Assembly: GCA_034926605.1 (NCBI GenBank)
Contig: JAYFQV010000007.1
Location: 1 to 64,000 of the forward strand
Source: CALXXL01 sp034926605
GTDB taxonomy: Bacteria > Verrucomicrobiota > Lentisphaeria > Victivallales > Victivallaceae
Direction: 5' to 3'
DNA: 64,000 bases
Position numbers and translations under genes: made by a program. The notes beneath the pieces are model-generated. The model did no database searches. It had not been told where the DNA came from and was given only the letters and a program-made list of their open reading frames with translations. Below, in pieces: positions 1 to 9,295 of the stretch. Each line of letters begins with the position of its first letter. Position 1 is the stretch's first letter.

Positions 1-3
1 TAC

Positions 4-30
4 GTTCTTCCCGGAAAGGAAGAACATTTT
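4..30. terminator. Hairpin, possible intrinsic terminator at the window edge
   Basis: An 8-bp perfect inverted repeat (GTTCTTCC / GGAAGAAC, loop CGGAAA) is followed by ATTTTC. It could end a plus-strand gene that lies before the window. The T-run is short, so the call is tentative. Confidence 0.35.
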
Positions 31-423
31 CAATTGATTTGACTCGGATACATCGCACTATTCAATTTTCAACCAACGTCGTCTGTTTAGTGACAACAGG
101 ACTTTAATTTACCACGTTACCTCCACAAGTCAAGCCGGAAATCTAAAAAAAATCGCTTTTTTACGCAGAGACACTCCGCGTTTCTTCCGGGTTGGCATGG
201 CTTATTCGCGCCGGAAGACACGTTTTGATTTCTGGTCAAAACGGGCGGCGCGGCAGTGAATGACGCGGAGCAAATAATTGCAAGGTCTTGGCCGTGGTGG
301 GCTTCCTCTGAAGTCAGCTGCCAGGCGGTCTTATGTTTTTATGACGGATGACAGAGCTCCTGATGTTGATGCTGGCTTTCATTTTTGAATATATGGATTA
401 CATTATTGGATATGGGAATTATT
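31..423. other. Intergenic stretch without recognised gene
   Basis: About 390 bases between the edge hairpin and the promoter region of the first gene. It is AT-richer than the flanking coding DNA and has no convincing ORF, RNA gene or repeat that I can see. Confidence 0.5.
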
Positions 424-452
424 TTGACAATGTTTTCATTTGAACCTATCGG
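424..452 (+). promoter_or_regulatory. Possible sigma-70 promoter before the aminotransferase gene
   Basis: TTGACA at 424-429 and TATCGG at 447-452 are separated by 17 bases. The -35 is perfect and the -10 is weak. A small GGCGG-CGAG-CCGCC hairpin at 452-465 follows, between this site and the ATG at 494. Confidence 0.35.
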
Positions 453-493
453 GCGGCGAGCCGCCGGTGTGGTTGACAATCATATTTGTGGAC

Positions 494-1483
494 ATGAACA
501 TCTATTTTGACAATGCCGCCGCAATGCCGCCGGATCCGCGTTGCGGCGAATGGCTGGCGGAAATATTGAGATTGGGCCCGGTGAATCAGGAGTCGACCCA
601 TGCTTTCGGGCGGCGTACCCGCGAACTGCTGGCCGAGTCCGAAAGCCGTCTGCTTGCCGCGCTTTGTCCGTCCTGGAAGGGCGGCAGGGTGATTTTTGCC
701 CCGTCCGGCAGCGATGCGCTGAATGTATTGCCGTACTCGTATAAATGGAATAAAGGTAGGGCGCGGTTCTCGGATTTCGAGCATCCTGCGGCTCGCCGTG
801 CGGCGGAGCGAGCCGGCGGCGAGCTGGCGGTGTACACCCATGTGCAAAGCGAACTCGGACTTTTCTGTGTTCCGGAAAACGGCAAGCTGGTAGTTTGCGA
901 CACCATTCAATCAGCCGGAAAACTTGAACTGCCATCGCTGCCGGACATTCTGACCGTTTCCGGCCATAAGCTAGGAGCGCCGGGCGGTGCGGCGTTGCTG
1001 GTGAATCCGGCATGCAAATTGGAACTGGACTTCGACGCTCCGCGCCATCGAGACTATCTTGTCGGGCGCCCGGAACCGGTTCAGATTATGTTGATGGTTC
1101 GTGCCTTGGAAGAAGCGGTGCGCAATCGAGAGGAAAATCTTGACGCCGTTTCGGCGCTTAACCGTTTCTTGCGAGACAATCTGCCGCGAGGCGTGATGAC
1201 GACACTTCCGTTTGAACAGGCGTCGCCGTATATTCTGCACTTGCGCATACTGGGGCGGCAGGGCGCGATCGTGGCGCGAATGCTGTCCAATCGCGGGATA
1301 ATGACCTCTCCATCCAGCGCCTGCCAGGCGGAAGCCGGCGGCCCGTCGGCGGCATTGACCGCGCTGGGGCTTCGCGGCAAGGAGGCGTATGAAGGGCTGC
1401 GGCTCAGTTTTTCGCCCCTCAATACCATGGCCGAAGCCGAAATATTTTTGCGGATTCTGACGGAAGAACTGACGAATTATTAA
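494..1483 (+). CDS. Cysteine desulfurase-like class V aminotransferase
   Basis: A 329-residue PLP enzyme of the NifS/IscS fold. It begins MNIYFDNAAAMPPDP, which matches the usual N-terminus of cysteine desulfurases, so the ATG at 494 is preferred over a TTG at 440. Visible residues are an EH motif near 96-97, D136 in a CDTIQSAG segment (PLP ring contact), the Schiff-base lysine K159 in SGHKLGAPGG, and a cysteine at 277 in SPSSACQAE at the place of the catalytic cysteine loop. It is shorter than IscS (about 400 residues). The family moves sulfur from cysteine to acceptors for Fe-S cluster or thiolation use. No iscU or other Fe-S gene is adjacent, so the physiological acceptor is unknown. Selenocysteine lyase or another class V enzyme remains possible. 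Confidence 0.8.
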   Translation: MNIYFDNAAAMPPDPRCGEWLAEILRLGPVNQESTHAFGRRTRELLAESESRLLAALCPSWKGGRVIFAPSGSDALNVLPYSYKWNKGRARFSDFEHPAARRAAERAGGELAVYTHVQSELGLFCVPENGKLVVCDTIQSAGKLELPSLPDILTVSGHKLGAPGGAALLVNPACKLELDFDAPRHRDYLVGRPEPVQIMLMVRALEEAVRNREENLDAVSALNRFLRDNLPRGVMTTLPFEQASPYILHLRILGRQGAIVARMLSNRGIMTSPSSACQAEAGGPSAALTALGLRGKEAYEGLRLSFSPLNTMAEAEIFLRILTEELTNY

Positions 1484-1489
1484 AAATAT

Positions 1490-2920
1490 TCAGTTTTTAT
1501 CAAACAGTTGCAGCAACTCCAGACCTGTTGCCAGGAAAAATACCTTGGTTTCCGTATTCCAGTCGCAGGCATTGATTCCATTAATTTTATCCGTTATTGC
1601 GTTTAATGCTTCGGGACTCGGCACGAAATGCACAACTTCATATATTTGGTCAATCATTTGCATTACTTCCAAATCGGACAACACAAACTTTTCATTGGCG
1701 CAAAATATCAGCCAGCACCTGGCCCATGCGGCATAGGCTTCTTTTGAGTTGGTTATGCTGACCGCCACATTGCGGACGATTTTTCGCCATTCTCCCAGAT
1801 TGTCGATTGTTAGCCCGGCTGTATTCTCAACCGAGAATCGCGAAAGCGCAAGTTTGAACTTATTGCTCATAGACTGGTCATAACATGCCGCCGCATTGAA
1901 GAGTACAGTTATGGCGTTGCCCGAAATGGCAACGGAGCTGATGACTCGCGGCCTGAACACCGTATTGACCGCGTCGACAATGAGGTTTATTATGGCGGAG
2001 TTTGCAATGGGATACGGGTGGTCTGCTGGGCTGGATGAGATAAAGTCGGATTGTGCAAGCGCGTGGCCTATGGGTAAATTAGATCTGTATCCGGTTGCGT
2101 TTTCCGGAGGCGGTTCGCGGTTGATCTTTACCAGGCTGAAGGTGGCGGTACGGGTTTCGCCATCGGAGAAAAGCACGGTCCAAGTGAGTTCGGATGGGCC
2201 AAAACTCAAATCTTCTGCCATAAGTTTCAGCAACTCGGCCAAGTCGATATCTTCAACATGACTCTTTCCGGGGTCGATGACGATGTCGGAATTGCCACTT
2301 CTGGACGGGATCTCGATTTTTTTGCCGTTCGGAGATATTATTTCGAGGCGATTGCCCGGAGAGCTCCGACCTTTCACCATCATTTCTCCAGCGGTATCAT
2401 TGTATATGATCAGGCGGAATGATAATCCGCCGCGATCCAGATTTCTTGCGACGGCGATTCTTTGTCCCGAAGGAAGCGTGGGTTCGGAGTTTTGATCATC
2501 GTGAGTGAAATATGCGGGTTGGCTTTTATAGTGGGAATCCATGTTCCATAGATCCCATTTCATATAAAACAACGCGGGCTGACTCGCGTTGAGGAGCATG
2601 TCTACGGGGTAGACCCAAAAGGTGACTTCGGACGACAGATAGAGAATCGGGGGATTGGTGCCATGCGTTTTAAGTTTAATGCCGCGCTTGGTAACTGTCG
2701 GCGTAAAAAGCGTGAGTGAATTTTGCCGGGAGGCAAGGGCGGATGTTATTATGAGGGCATGGGTGGGATTATACAGAATGAAAACCAGCGAATCCGTTTC
2801 GGATTCCATCGGTTGGGCGATAAGCAGCCGTATGGATTGGGGCGCGTCGACGGAGGTTTCGGCAAAGCAGGAGGCGGCGGAGAGGAATAAATAGGCTGTT
2901 AGATGAAAAAATGTCTTCAT
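1490..2920 (-). CDS. Secreted hypothetical protein
   Basis: A 476-residue protein with a clear signal peptide (MKTFFHLTAYLFLSAASCFA, cleavage before ETSVD). The ATG at 2920 is preceded by GGAGACAAC and is favoured over an upstream in-frame TTG. The mature part is beta-rich in appearance in its first 280 residues and more helical at the end, where a cluster of asparagine, aspartate and aromatic residues occurs. No catalytic motif or family is recognised. It converges on the preceding aminotransferase gene with only six bases between the stops. It is probably periplasmic or surface-exposed. Confidence 0.7.
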   Translation of the reverse strand: MKTFFHLTAYLFLSAASCFAETSVDAPQSIRLLIAQPMESETDSLVFILYNPTHALIITSALASRQNSLTLFTPTVTKRGIKLKTHGTNPPILYLSSEVTFWVYPVDMLLNASQPALFYMKWDLWNMDSHYKSQPAYFTHDDQNSEPTLPSGQRIAVARNLDRGGLSFRLIIYNDTAGEMMVKGRSSPGNRLEIISPNGKKIEIPSRSGNSDIVIDPGKSHVEDIDLAELLKLMAEDLSFGPSELTWTVLFSDGETRTATFSLVKINREPPPENATGYRSNLPIGHALAQSDFISSSPADHPYPIANSAIINLIVDAVNTVFRPRVISSVAISGNAITVLFNAAACYDQSMSNKFKLALSRFSVENTAGLTIDNLGEWRKIVRNVAVSITNSKEAYAAWARCWLIFCANEKFVLSDLEVMQMIDQIYEVVHFVPSPEALNAITDKINGINACDWNTETKVFFLATGLELLQLFDKN

Positions 2921-2984
2921 GTTGTCTCCATGCGTGGTTTGAATTTGCAACCAGCATGAATATACAATGGAAATTCAATAAAAC

Positions 2985-3019
2985 AAAAAACTCCGGCCGG
3001 GAAACGGTCGGAGTTTTTT
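2985..3019. terminator. Bidirectional intrinsic terminator after purC
   Basis: CTCCGGCCG / CGGTCGGAG form a 9-bp stem (one G-T pair) flanked by A6 on the left and T6 on the right. It lies six bases beyond the purC stop codon and on the minus strand gives a classic stem plus U-run. Confidence 0.85.
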
Positions 3020-3025
3020 GACGTC

Positions 3026-3913
3026 TTACGCGGTGAGCTGGCGCAGTGCCTCGGCGTACTTCGCAGCGGTCTTCTCAATGACCTCCTGCGGAAGTTTCGG
3101 GGCGGGCGGGGTTTTGTCCCAGTCCAGCGTCTCGAGATAGTCGCGCACGAACTGCTTGTCCAAGCTTACCGGGCTGGTGCCGACCTCGTACTGATCGGTC
3201 GGCCAGAAACGGCTGGAGTCGGGAGTCAGCACTTCATCGGCCAACACCATTTGGCCATTGACCATGCCGAATTCGAACTTGGTGTCCGCCACGATGATTC
3301 CGCGCTTGATCGCGTAATCGGCGGCGGTCTTGTAGATTTTCAGAGACAGGTCGCGCAACTGAGTTGCGCGTTCATTGCCGACAAGATCGCAGACCTGTTC
3401 GAAGCTGACAGCTTCGTCGTGGGCGCCCTGTTCGGCTTTGCTGGACGGCGTGAACAGCGGTTCGTCCAGTTTTTCCGCCTGGCGGTACCCGGAGCGCAGC
3501 TTGATGCCGGAAACCATTCCGGTCTTCTGATAATCCTTCCAGCCGGAACCGACCAGATATCCGCGGACGATGCATTCCGCCTGCAGCATTTCCGCCTTCT
3601 TGACGATCATGCTGCGACCGTCGAGGTCGGCGACATATGGCCGCAGCTCGGGTCGGGTGGAGACATCGGCGGTAATCAGGTGGTTCGGTACGTCTTTTAG
3701 CAGGTTGAACCAGAACAGGGAAATTTGCGTAAGAACTTTGCCCTTGCCGGGGATGCCGTCGGGCATCACCACGTCAAACGCGCTCAGACGGTCGGAGGCG
3801 ACGAACAGAAGCGCGTCGCCCAGATCGTAAACGTCGCGGACTTTGCCGCGATTTACCAGCTTGATCCCAGGCAGTTCGGTTTCAAGCAGCGCGTGATTGG
3901 CATCGTAACGCAT
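3026..3913 (-). CDS. purC: Phosphoribosylaminoimidazole-succinocarboxamide synthase
   Basis: SAICAR synthase, 295 residues, the longer form of the family. It joins CAIR and aspartate with ATP in purine synthesis. The N-terminal GKVRDVYDLGD segment and the following FVASDRLSAFDVVMPDGIPGKG block are typical of the ATP/CAIR-binding region. VKKAEMLQAECIVRGYLVGSGWKDYQ and the DTKFEFG and LADEVLTPDSSRFW motifs complete the signature. It starts one base after the rplU stop codon, so both are almost certainly on one transcript that ends at the terminator just downstream. No other purine gene is nearby. Confidence 0.95.
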   Translation of the reverse strand: MRYDANHALLETELPGIKLVNRGKVRDVYDLGDALLFVASDRLSAFDVVMPDGIPGKGKVLTQISLFWFNLLKDVPNHLITADVSTRPELRPYVADLDGRSMIVKKAEMLQAECIVRGYLVGSGWKDYQKTGMVSGIKLRSGYRQAEKLDEPLFTPSSKAEQGAHDEAVSFEQVCDLVGNERATQLRDLSLKIYKTAADYAIKRGIIVADTKFEFGMVNGQMVLADEVLTPDSSRFWPTDQYEVGTSPVSLDKQFVRDYLETLDWDKTPPAPKLPQEVIEKTAAKYAEALRQLTA

Positions 3914-3914
3914 A

Positions 3915-4232
3915 TTACTTCACATTGATTCCGGTGATTTTGACGCGCATCAGGTCCTGGCGATGGCCGCGCATGCGGCGCTGGCTCTTGCGGCGCTTCA
4001 TCTTGAAGGCGATGACTTTTTTGGCGCGGAAGGTATCAACGATTTCGGCTTCCACGGTGGCGCCCGCCACGGTGGGGGTCCCGACGTTGAGCTTGCCCTG
4101 CTCTTCGCCGACCGCCAGCACCTGATCGAACACCAGTTTGCCGCCGACTTCGCCGTCGAGCAATTCGATCTCGACGAGCTCGTCAGGTTTTACTTTGTAC
4201 TGCTTCCCGCCGGTTGCGATCACTGCGTACAT
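3915..4232 (-). CDS. rplU: 50S ribosomal protein L21
   Basis: 105 residues starting MYAVIATGGKQYKV, the standard L21 N-terminus. An ATG two codons further upstream is also in frame, but AGGAG lies eight bases before the ATG at 4232 and only two before the other, so 4232 is chosen. The C-terminal KMKRRKSQRRMRGHRQ basic segment fits the 23S rRNA-binding end. L27 (rpmA), which nearly always follows rplU, is not here; purC follows instead. Confidence 0.95.
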   Translation of the reverse strand: MYAVIATGGKQYKVKPDELVEIELLDGEVGGKLVFDQVLAVGEEQGKLNVGTPTVAGATVEAEIVDTFRAKKVIAFKMKRRKSQRRMRGHRQDLMRVKITGINVK

Positions 4233-4282
4233 TTCCATAACTCCTGTATTTAAAAGTTTTTTTGCATTCGATACGAGCAGTT

Positions 4283-4310
4283 AATTTACATCAAAAGTCG
4301 GTTTATGCAA
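4283..4310 (-). promoter_or_regulatory. Possible promoter for rplU-purC
   Basis: On the minus strand TTGCAT (4305-4310) and TAAATT (4283-4288) are 16 bases apart, about 50 bases before the rplU start. It is a reasonable but not perfect sigma-70 match. Confidence 0.35.
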
Positions 4311-4412
4311 ATCATTGGGATTCAAAAAACGCCAAAAAAGCCGAATTTCAGCGGGGCGGCTTGAAAAAAATGCTTTCTGTGCCACTGTTTAAATAGGAAA
4401 AAGGTGATTCAT

Positions 4413-5369
4413 ATGGTCAGAATCGGTTTGACAATTGGCGACGCCGCCGGTATCGGTCCGGAAATAGTGGTAAGGCTTCTGGAGCAAAACCGCTGGGCCG
4501 GGCGCGCGGAATTTGTGGTATACGGTCCGCCGGAGGTCATCGAATACAACAAACAGCAGTTCGCGCCGTCGGCTGAGTTCGAAACGGTTCCCACCGTCTC
4601 GCTGCCGATGGCCAAGGTGACGATGGGCAAGGCCACCGCCGCCTGCGGGCGCGCCGCGTTCGAAACCTTGACCCGCGCCTGTCTGGACGCCATCGCTGGT
4701 AAAATCGGTGCAATGGTTACAGCCCCGATGAACAAGCTGGCGGTCAATCTCGCCGGGATTCCGTTCACCGGTCATACCGAGCGGATCGCCGAACTTTGCG
4801 GTATAAAAAATTTTGCGATGATGCAGTCCGCCGGCGATTTCCGGGTGGCGTTCGTTACCACTCACGTCGCGCTGGCCGAGGCACCAAGACTTTGTACCCA
4901 GGCCCGGATCATCGCCGTGGCCTGTCTGCTGCGTGACGCCTGCATCGAAGAGGGCGTGGCTGCCCCGCGACTGGCGGCCGCCGCCATAAATCCCCATGCC
5001 GGGGAAAACGGGCTCATGGGGCGCGAGGACGAGGACGCGGTCAAACCGGCTCTTGAGAAACTGCGTTCGCAGGGCATGAACATCGCCGGGCCGTTTCCTC
5101 CGGACACATTGTTCATCGAATCCATTCGTACAAAGTTCGACGGTATTGTTTCGATGTACCACGATCAGGGTCATATACCGTTCAAGATGCTTGCGTTCGA
5201 CCGCGGGGTGAATTCCACCCTCGGGCTGCCGATTATCCGCACCAGCGTGGACCACGGAACCGCGTTCGAAATTGCCTATAAGGGCACTGCCGATCTCGGC
5301 AGCCTGACCGCCGCGGTCGAACTGGCCGTAAAGCGCGCCGAATTCCGGAAACGGAAGGCGGCGAAGTGA
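4413..5369 (+). CDS. pdxA: 4-hydroxythreonine-4-phosphate dehydrogenase
   Basis: A 318-residue PdxA-family enzyme, which oxidises 4-phospho-hydroxythreonine in pyridoxal phosphate synthesis. Start ATG at 4413 is seven bases after AGG; a GTG at 4404 is less likely. Motifs seen: GDAAGIGPEI near 9-18 (usually GDPAGIGPE), APMNK 104-108, GHTE 120-123, NPHAGENG 193-200 and the metal ligand block YHDQGHIPFK 249-258. The GLPIIRTSVDHGTAFEIAYKG C-terminal block is also typical. PdxA2 paralogues act in sugar-acid catabolism beside DUF1537 kinases, but no such kinase is present, so the vitamin B6 role is preferred. Confidence 0.9.
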   Translation: MVRIGLTIGDAAGIGPEIVVRLLEQNRWAGRAEFVVYGPPEVIEYNKQQFAPSAEFETVPTVSLPMAKVTMGKATAACGRAAFETLTRACLDAIAGKIGAMVTAPMNKLAVNLAGIPFTGHTERIAELCGIKNFAMMQSAGDFRVAFVTTHVALAEAPRLCTQARIIAVACLLRDACIEEGVAAPRLAAAAINPHAGENGLMGREDEDAVKPALEKLRSQGMNIAGPFPPDTLFIESIRTKFDGIVSMYHDQGHIPFKMLAFDRGVNSTLGLPIIRTSVDHGTAFEIAYKGTADLGSLTAAVELAVKRAEFRKRKAAK

Positions 5370-7192
5370 AGGGATTTTTTCAGGTTCGGATCGCCACCAT
5401 GCCGGTGGTATTGTTGGCTGCGGCGTTTTTTTGCTGTCCGTTCAACCGGTGGGGCATGGAGTCCGCCATCCTCGTATTGCCGCTGTTGTTTCTTCTTCCG
5501 GCGGCAACGGGTTTTTATTGCATTGATTTCTTTTGCCCGAAGCAATGGCTGCGCCGGAAGTGCGGCGGGGTGACCGGCGATCTGATCTGGTGCATGGTCG
5601 GAAGCCTGTTGGTGTCCGCCGGGTTGGCTTGGCCGCAGTTTCTTGGAGTGCCGTCAATTTTGGGAGTGGTGATGCTGCTCATGACGGACGATGCCTCGGG
5701 CGAATATCCGACGATCAAGCTGACACTCTATAGTGTACTGGGGTTGTTCCTGGTGGCCGATTATTTAGGGCCCGACTTGATGCTTGCGGCGTTGCCGCCG
5801 CTGGGGATGTGGAGTCTGGCGGTTGTCGCGTTGCTTTCGGTGCTCGGCCGCTGGCGCGAACTGCGCTTCTGGTGGCGGCCGATTTTTATGGTGTGGATAG
5901 CGCTGCTCGTTGTTGGTGGCGCTTTCGACTGGCAGATCGATACGCGGGGGCGGGCATGGTTCCGGCCGCCGCCGGAGGAAGATATAACGCGCTCGTTCGG
6001 GGATATTGCGTTGGCTACCGCGCTTCCCGGCGGGAAAGATATTTCGATGTATTATCGCGGGCCGCTGACCCCAGCCCGGCGGGCGGTTTTGGGACGGATG
6101 GTGGAAAATTATATTGGATCAATGGCTGTTGAAACATCGTCCGACCGTCCGCAGCTTGGCGGAAAATATGATGTGGTAATGTTGGCCTCGACACCGGACA
6201 GTGAGGTCGCCTGCGATTTGTTGCTTCCCCGCTATGCCGAGATGGCCCGCGACGGATTTCTGATCCTTCCTGCGGACGCGCCGCTGACCGCTGCCGCGCG
6301 GACCGCGCTTGCCGACTTTAAATACGCCGCCCCGCTGGAATATCCTCCGCAATACATGGTGTATTCAAATCGTCCGGCGGTGGTTACTTTGGATAATTTC
6401 GGCACGGAATACGAGAAATTGTTTCCCGGCAATCCGTTTGTTCCCGCACCGGTGCTTCAGTTGCTTATGCGCGAAAAACTCACATTGTTTCCTCCCGCGG
6501 AAAACTATGTTTCACGCGAGTTTTTGCCGGAATTGAGAAAATGGACCGCGATTCGCTGGTGGTGGTTGCTTCCAGCCATGGCGGTGTTCTTTGCGTTGCG
6601 GCTGTTTTTCGGCGGTGGTGCGACGGCTGCGCAATATTTCGACGGATGGGAAGACGGATTTTATTACGGGATGATATGGGGGGTGCTGATGTCGATCGGT
6701 GTCGCTTCCGAAATCACCGGAAATATTTTGCCCCCGGCACTGGCAATGACGGTGTTCATCACGGCGATTCGCATTCCGGGTGACGGTGAACCGTGGCGTA
6801 AGTACCTGGGGTGGCTTGCCTTCGCCTTTGCTCCTTGGTGGCTGCCGTACGGCTGGTTGTGGACGTTGGGATTCATGCTGTGGTGGCGGCTGAATCGTCG
6901 GACAACCGTCCTCGCCGCCCCGGCGTTTTTGCTGCTGTTTCCCTATTATCCGATGGCGGCGCTCTATGGCGGGAGTTTGGCGCTGGTTTCCGGTATTTTG
7001 ACTTATCAATGCATGAGGTCGCCGTTCGAACGTTCGGAAAATACCTTTCCGGCATCATATAACGCCATGCTTTGTATCGGAATGTTTGTCGGGGCCTGGC
7101 TGGCGCTGTTCGGCGATTGTGCATATCAACTGGTCTGGCTGGTGCCTGCGCTGTTGTTTTGGCGGCTGCCGGCGGCAGGGAGAGGAAAATGA
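5366..7192 (+). CDS. Polytopic membrane protein with a central soluble domain
   Basis: A 608-residue protein that starts at a GTG overlapping the pdxA stop (GTGA). The first 190 residues contain about six hydrophobic segments, residues about 195-390 are soluble, and 395-600 hold about eight more membrane segments. The middle part has the phrase DVVMLASTPDSEVACDLLLPRYAEMARDG-like, which resembles the late part of membrane-linked spermidine-synthase-like domains, but the SAM glycine loop is not evident, so this is only a hint. It lies in a tightly packed operon between pdxA and a SurA-like chaperone. Function unknown. Confidence 0.65.
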   Translation: MKGFFQVRIATMPVVLLAAAFFCCPFNRWGMESAILVLPLLFLLPAATGFYCIDFFCPKQWLRRKCGGVTGDLIWCMVGSLLVSAGLAWPQFLGVPSILGVVMLLMTDDASGEYPTIKLTLYSVLGLFLVADYLGPDLMLAALPPLGMWSLAVVALLSVLGRWRELRFWWRPIFMVWIALLVVGGAFDWQIDTRGRAWFRPPPEEDITRSFGDIALATALPGGKDISMYYRGPLTPARRAVLGRMVENYIGSMAVETSSDRPQLGGKYDVVMLASTPDSEVACDLLLPRYAEMARDGFLILPADAPLTAAARTALADFKYAAPLEYPPQYMVYSNRPAVVTLDNFGTEYEKLFPGNPFVPAPVLQLLMREKLTLFPPAENYVSREFLPELRKWTAIRWWWLLPAMAVFFALRLFFGGGATAAQYFDGWEDGFYYGMIWGVLMSIGVASEITGNILPPALAMTVFITAIRIPGDGEPWRKYLGWLAFAFAPWWLPYGWLWTLGFMLWWRLNRRTTVLAAPAFLLLFPYYPMAALYGGSLALVSGILTYQCMRSPFERSENTFPASYNAMLCIGMFVGAWLALFGDCAYQLVWLVPALLFWRLPAAGRGK

Positions 7193-8262
7193 GAATAGTA
7201 TTTTTGGGGTGGTTGATTCCGTTTGCGCTGCTTGCGCAGCAGCCGACTGATGACACCGCATCGGATGGCGGACGGACGGTTTCAGTGGCGGTCAAGGACA
7301 ATTCGGCAACGGCTTCGGCCGCCAACGCTGCCGGAGATGGGGAAAGAGCGCCCGACGCGCCGGATGAATCAATGCCAGAATTTTATGATTCCGTGGTCGC
7401 TTCGGTGGATGGCGACCCCATCATCTTGTCGGAGGTGGTGATCGAGTCGAGAGCGGAAGAGGCGCGGCTTTTCGCCACGCTGACCGGAAAGGCGCTTGAG
7501 GACGCGATTGTGGAACAGCGCCGCAAGGTTGTGGATCTGCTGATAGACCGCCGTCTGTTGCGCAAGGCTTTTAAGCCGGAAGAGTACACCGTGCCCGATC
7601 AGACCATCGAGAGCGTGCTTGACGACTGGAGTTTGTCGCTGAACTGCAAGACCCGGCTGGAGCTTGAGCGCTGGGCCCGGCAGAATCATACCACGCTGGC
7701 GGATATGCGGAAAAAAGTGGTTGACTATCTGATCGAGCAGTACGTGATGTTTCGTCAGTTCACCATCGAAGTCAACGTCACGCCGCGCGATACCTATGAA
7801 TATTTTCAAGCCCACCGTCAGGAACTGTCAAAACCGGAAACGGTGCATCTTTATGCGCTGTTCCTCTCTTCCGATCGCGACGATCTTGCCGCAATCACCG
7901 ATAAGATCAATGGCATTCTCGCCGCCGATTCCTCGCAGTTCCGCGACCTCGCCGGGACCTATTCCGACGGGCCGTTCCGTTCTCGCGGCGGCGACCTCGG
8001 TTGGCTCGAGCGCTCCCAATTGCGCGAGTTGTTCTCCGATGCGCTCAAGGCCAATCCGGACGCCGGCTCCACGATAGGGCCGTTGACCGCCCCCGAAGGG
8101 GTCTATTTCATTCAGGCCGTCGAGGTGAAGCCGGCGGAGACCGCCACCTATGAAGGCAGCGAATTGGATATCCGGGCGAAACTTGAACTTGAACAACGCA
8201 AGAAGGTCTACGACAATTATATGAAGACCTTGCGCGACAAAGCGGTCATCCGCTATTATTGA
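7189..8262 (+). CDS. SurA-like periplasmic parvulin-type peptidyl-prolyl isomerase
   Basis: 357 residues with a signal peptide (MRIVFLGWLIPFALLA). The ATG at 7189 overlaps the upstream stop (ATGA) and follows GGGAGAGG. An N-terminal helical SurA/trigger-factor-like domain starts near DSVVASVDGDPIILSEV, the usual SurA opening, and is followed by one rotamase (PpiC) domain with the hallmark YSDGPFRSRGGDLGW and the closing GVYFIQAVE segment. E. coli SurA has two parvulin domains; this has one. The family escorts outer-membrane proteins through the periplasm. Residues 20-60 are low-complexity and likely a linker. Confidence 0.85.
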   Translation: MRIVFLGWLIPFALLAQQPTDDTASDGGRTVSVAVKDNSATASAANAAGDGERAPDAPDESMPEFYDSVVASVDGDPIILSEVVIESRAEEARLFATLTGKALEDAIVEQRRKVVDLLIDRRLLRKAFKPEEYTVPDQTIESVLDDWSLSLNCKTRLELERWARQNHTTLADMRKKVVDYLIEQYVMFRQFTIEVNVTPRDTYEYFQAHRQELSKPETVHLYALFLSSDRDDLAAITDKINGILAADSSQFRDLAGTYSDGPFRSRGGDLGWLERSQLRELFSDALKANPDAGSTIGPLTAPEGVYFIQAVEVKPAETATYEGSELDIRAKLELEQRKKVYDNYMKTLRDKAVIRYY

Positions 8263-8320
8263 TTTCCTCCGGTTCGGGTGTTATATTATTGACTCATAAA
8301 AAACGGAGGAAAACAACACC

Positions 8321-9295
8321 ATGAAAAAGATTCTGGTTTGCGGAGGGGCCGGCTACATCGGTTCGGCCTGCGCGGAATATCTGCTGGACCTCGGATTCGA
8401 GGTCACCGTGTTCGATGCGCTTATCACCGGCCACCGGGACGCCGTCGATCCGCGTGCGAAATTCGTCGAGGGCAACCTTGAAGACCGCGAACTTATCATG
8501 CGGGTTTGCCGGGATGGCAAGTTCGACGGCGTGATGCACTTTGCCGCATTCAGTCTGGTGGGCGAGTCGATGCAGAATCCGTCGAAATATTTCCGCAACA
8601 ACGTGTCCAACGGCATAAATCTGCTTGATGCAATGGTGGAGGCCGGCGTCGGCAGAATCGTGTTTTCCAGCACCGCCGCCACTTTCGGCCAGCCGGAGCA
8701 CACTCCGATTTCCGAGAATGATCCCCAGCTGCCGATCAACCCCTACGGCGAGAGCAAACTCTGCTTCGAGAAGATCCTCAAGTGGTACCATGAGATTCAT
8801 GGCATCAAATATGCGGCGCTGCGTTATTTCAACGCTTCCGGCGCCAGCGCGAACTTTGGCGAGGATCATCGGCCGGAAACCCACCTCATTCCGATTATTC
8901 TGCAGGCGGCCGCCGGGCAGCGCGGGAAGGTTATGATTTACGGCGACGACTACGAGACGCCGGACGGCACCTGCATCCGCGATTATATCCATATACTTGA
9001 CCTTGCTCAAGCTCACATGAAGGCGCTGGACGCTCCGGAGAGCGGCCACTACAATCTCGGCACCGGCAACGGATTGAGCGTTAAGGAGATAATCGACGCC
9101 GCCCGCCGTGTCACCGGCCGGGAGATCAAGGTGGAGGTCGCGCCGCGTCGCGCCGGCGACCCCGCCCGCCTGATCGCCTGTTCCGATCGCGCCAGAAAGA
9201 TGCTGGGCTGGATGCCGGAGTTCGAGTCAGCCGCCGCCATAATCGAATCCGCCTGGGAATGGAAGCAGAAGTTCCCGGAGGGGTATGCCCGATAG
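8321..9295 (+). CDS. galE: UDP-glucose 4-epimerase
   Basis: 324 residues, extended SDR epimerase. It interconverts UDP-glucose and UDP-galactose (or the N-acetyl forms). The NAD loop GGAGYIG is at 8-14, the catalytic SST is near 116-118 and YGESK gives Tyr142 and Lys146. RYFNASGAS and GDDYETPDGTCIRDYIH are standard substrate-pocket phrases of GalE. ACGGAGG lies 11 bases before the ATG. Downstream it overlaps the exonuclease gene by 11 bases. Confidence 0.93.
   Translation: MKKILVCGGAGYIGSACAEYLLDLGFEVTVFDALITGHRDAVDPRAKFVEGNLEDRELIMRVCRDGKFDGVMHFAAFSLVGESMQNPSKYFRNNVSNGINLLDAMVEAGVGRIVFSSTAATFGQPEHTPISENDPQLPINPYGESKLCFEKILKWYHEIHGIKYAALRYFNASGASANFGEDHRPETHLIPIILQAAAGQRGKVMIYGDDYETPDGTCIRDYIHILDLAQAHMKALDAPESGHYNLGTGNGLSVKEIIDAARRVTGREIKVEVAPRRAGDPARLIACSDRARKMLGWMPEFESAAAIIESAWEWKQKFPEGYAR

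Noticed and set aside
4389..5255. 288-residue open frame antisense to pdxA
   Set aside because: Shadow frame; pdxA motifs are complete on the other strand.
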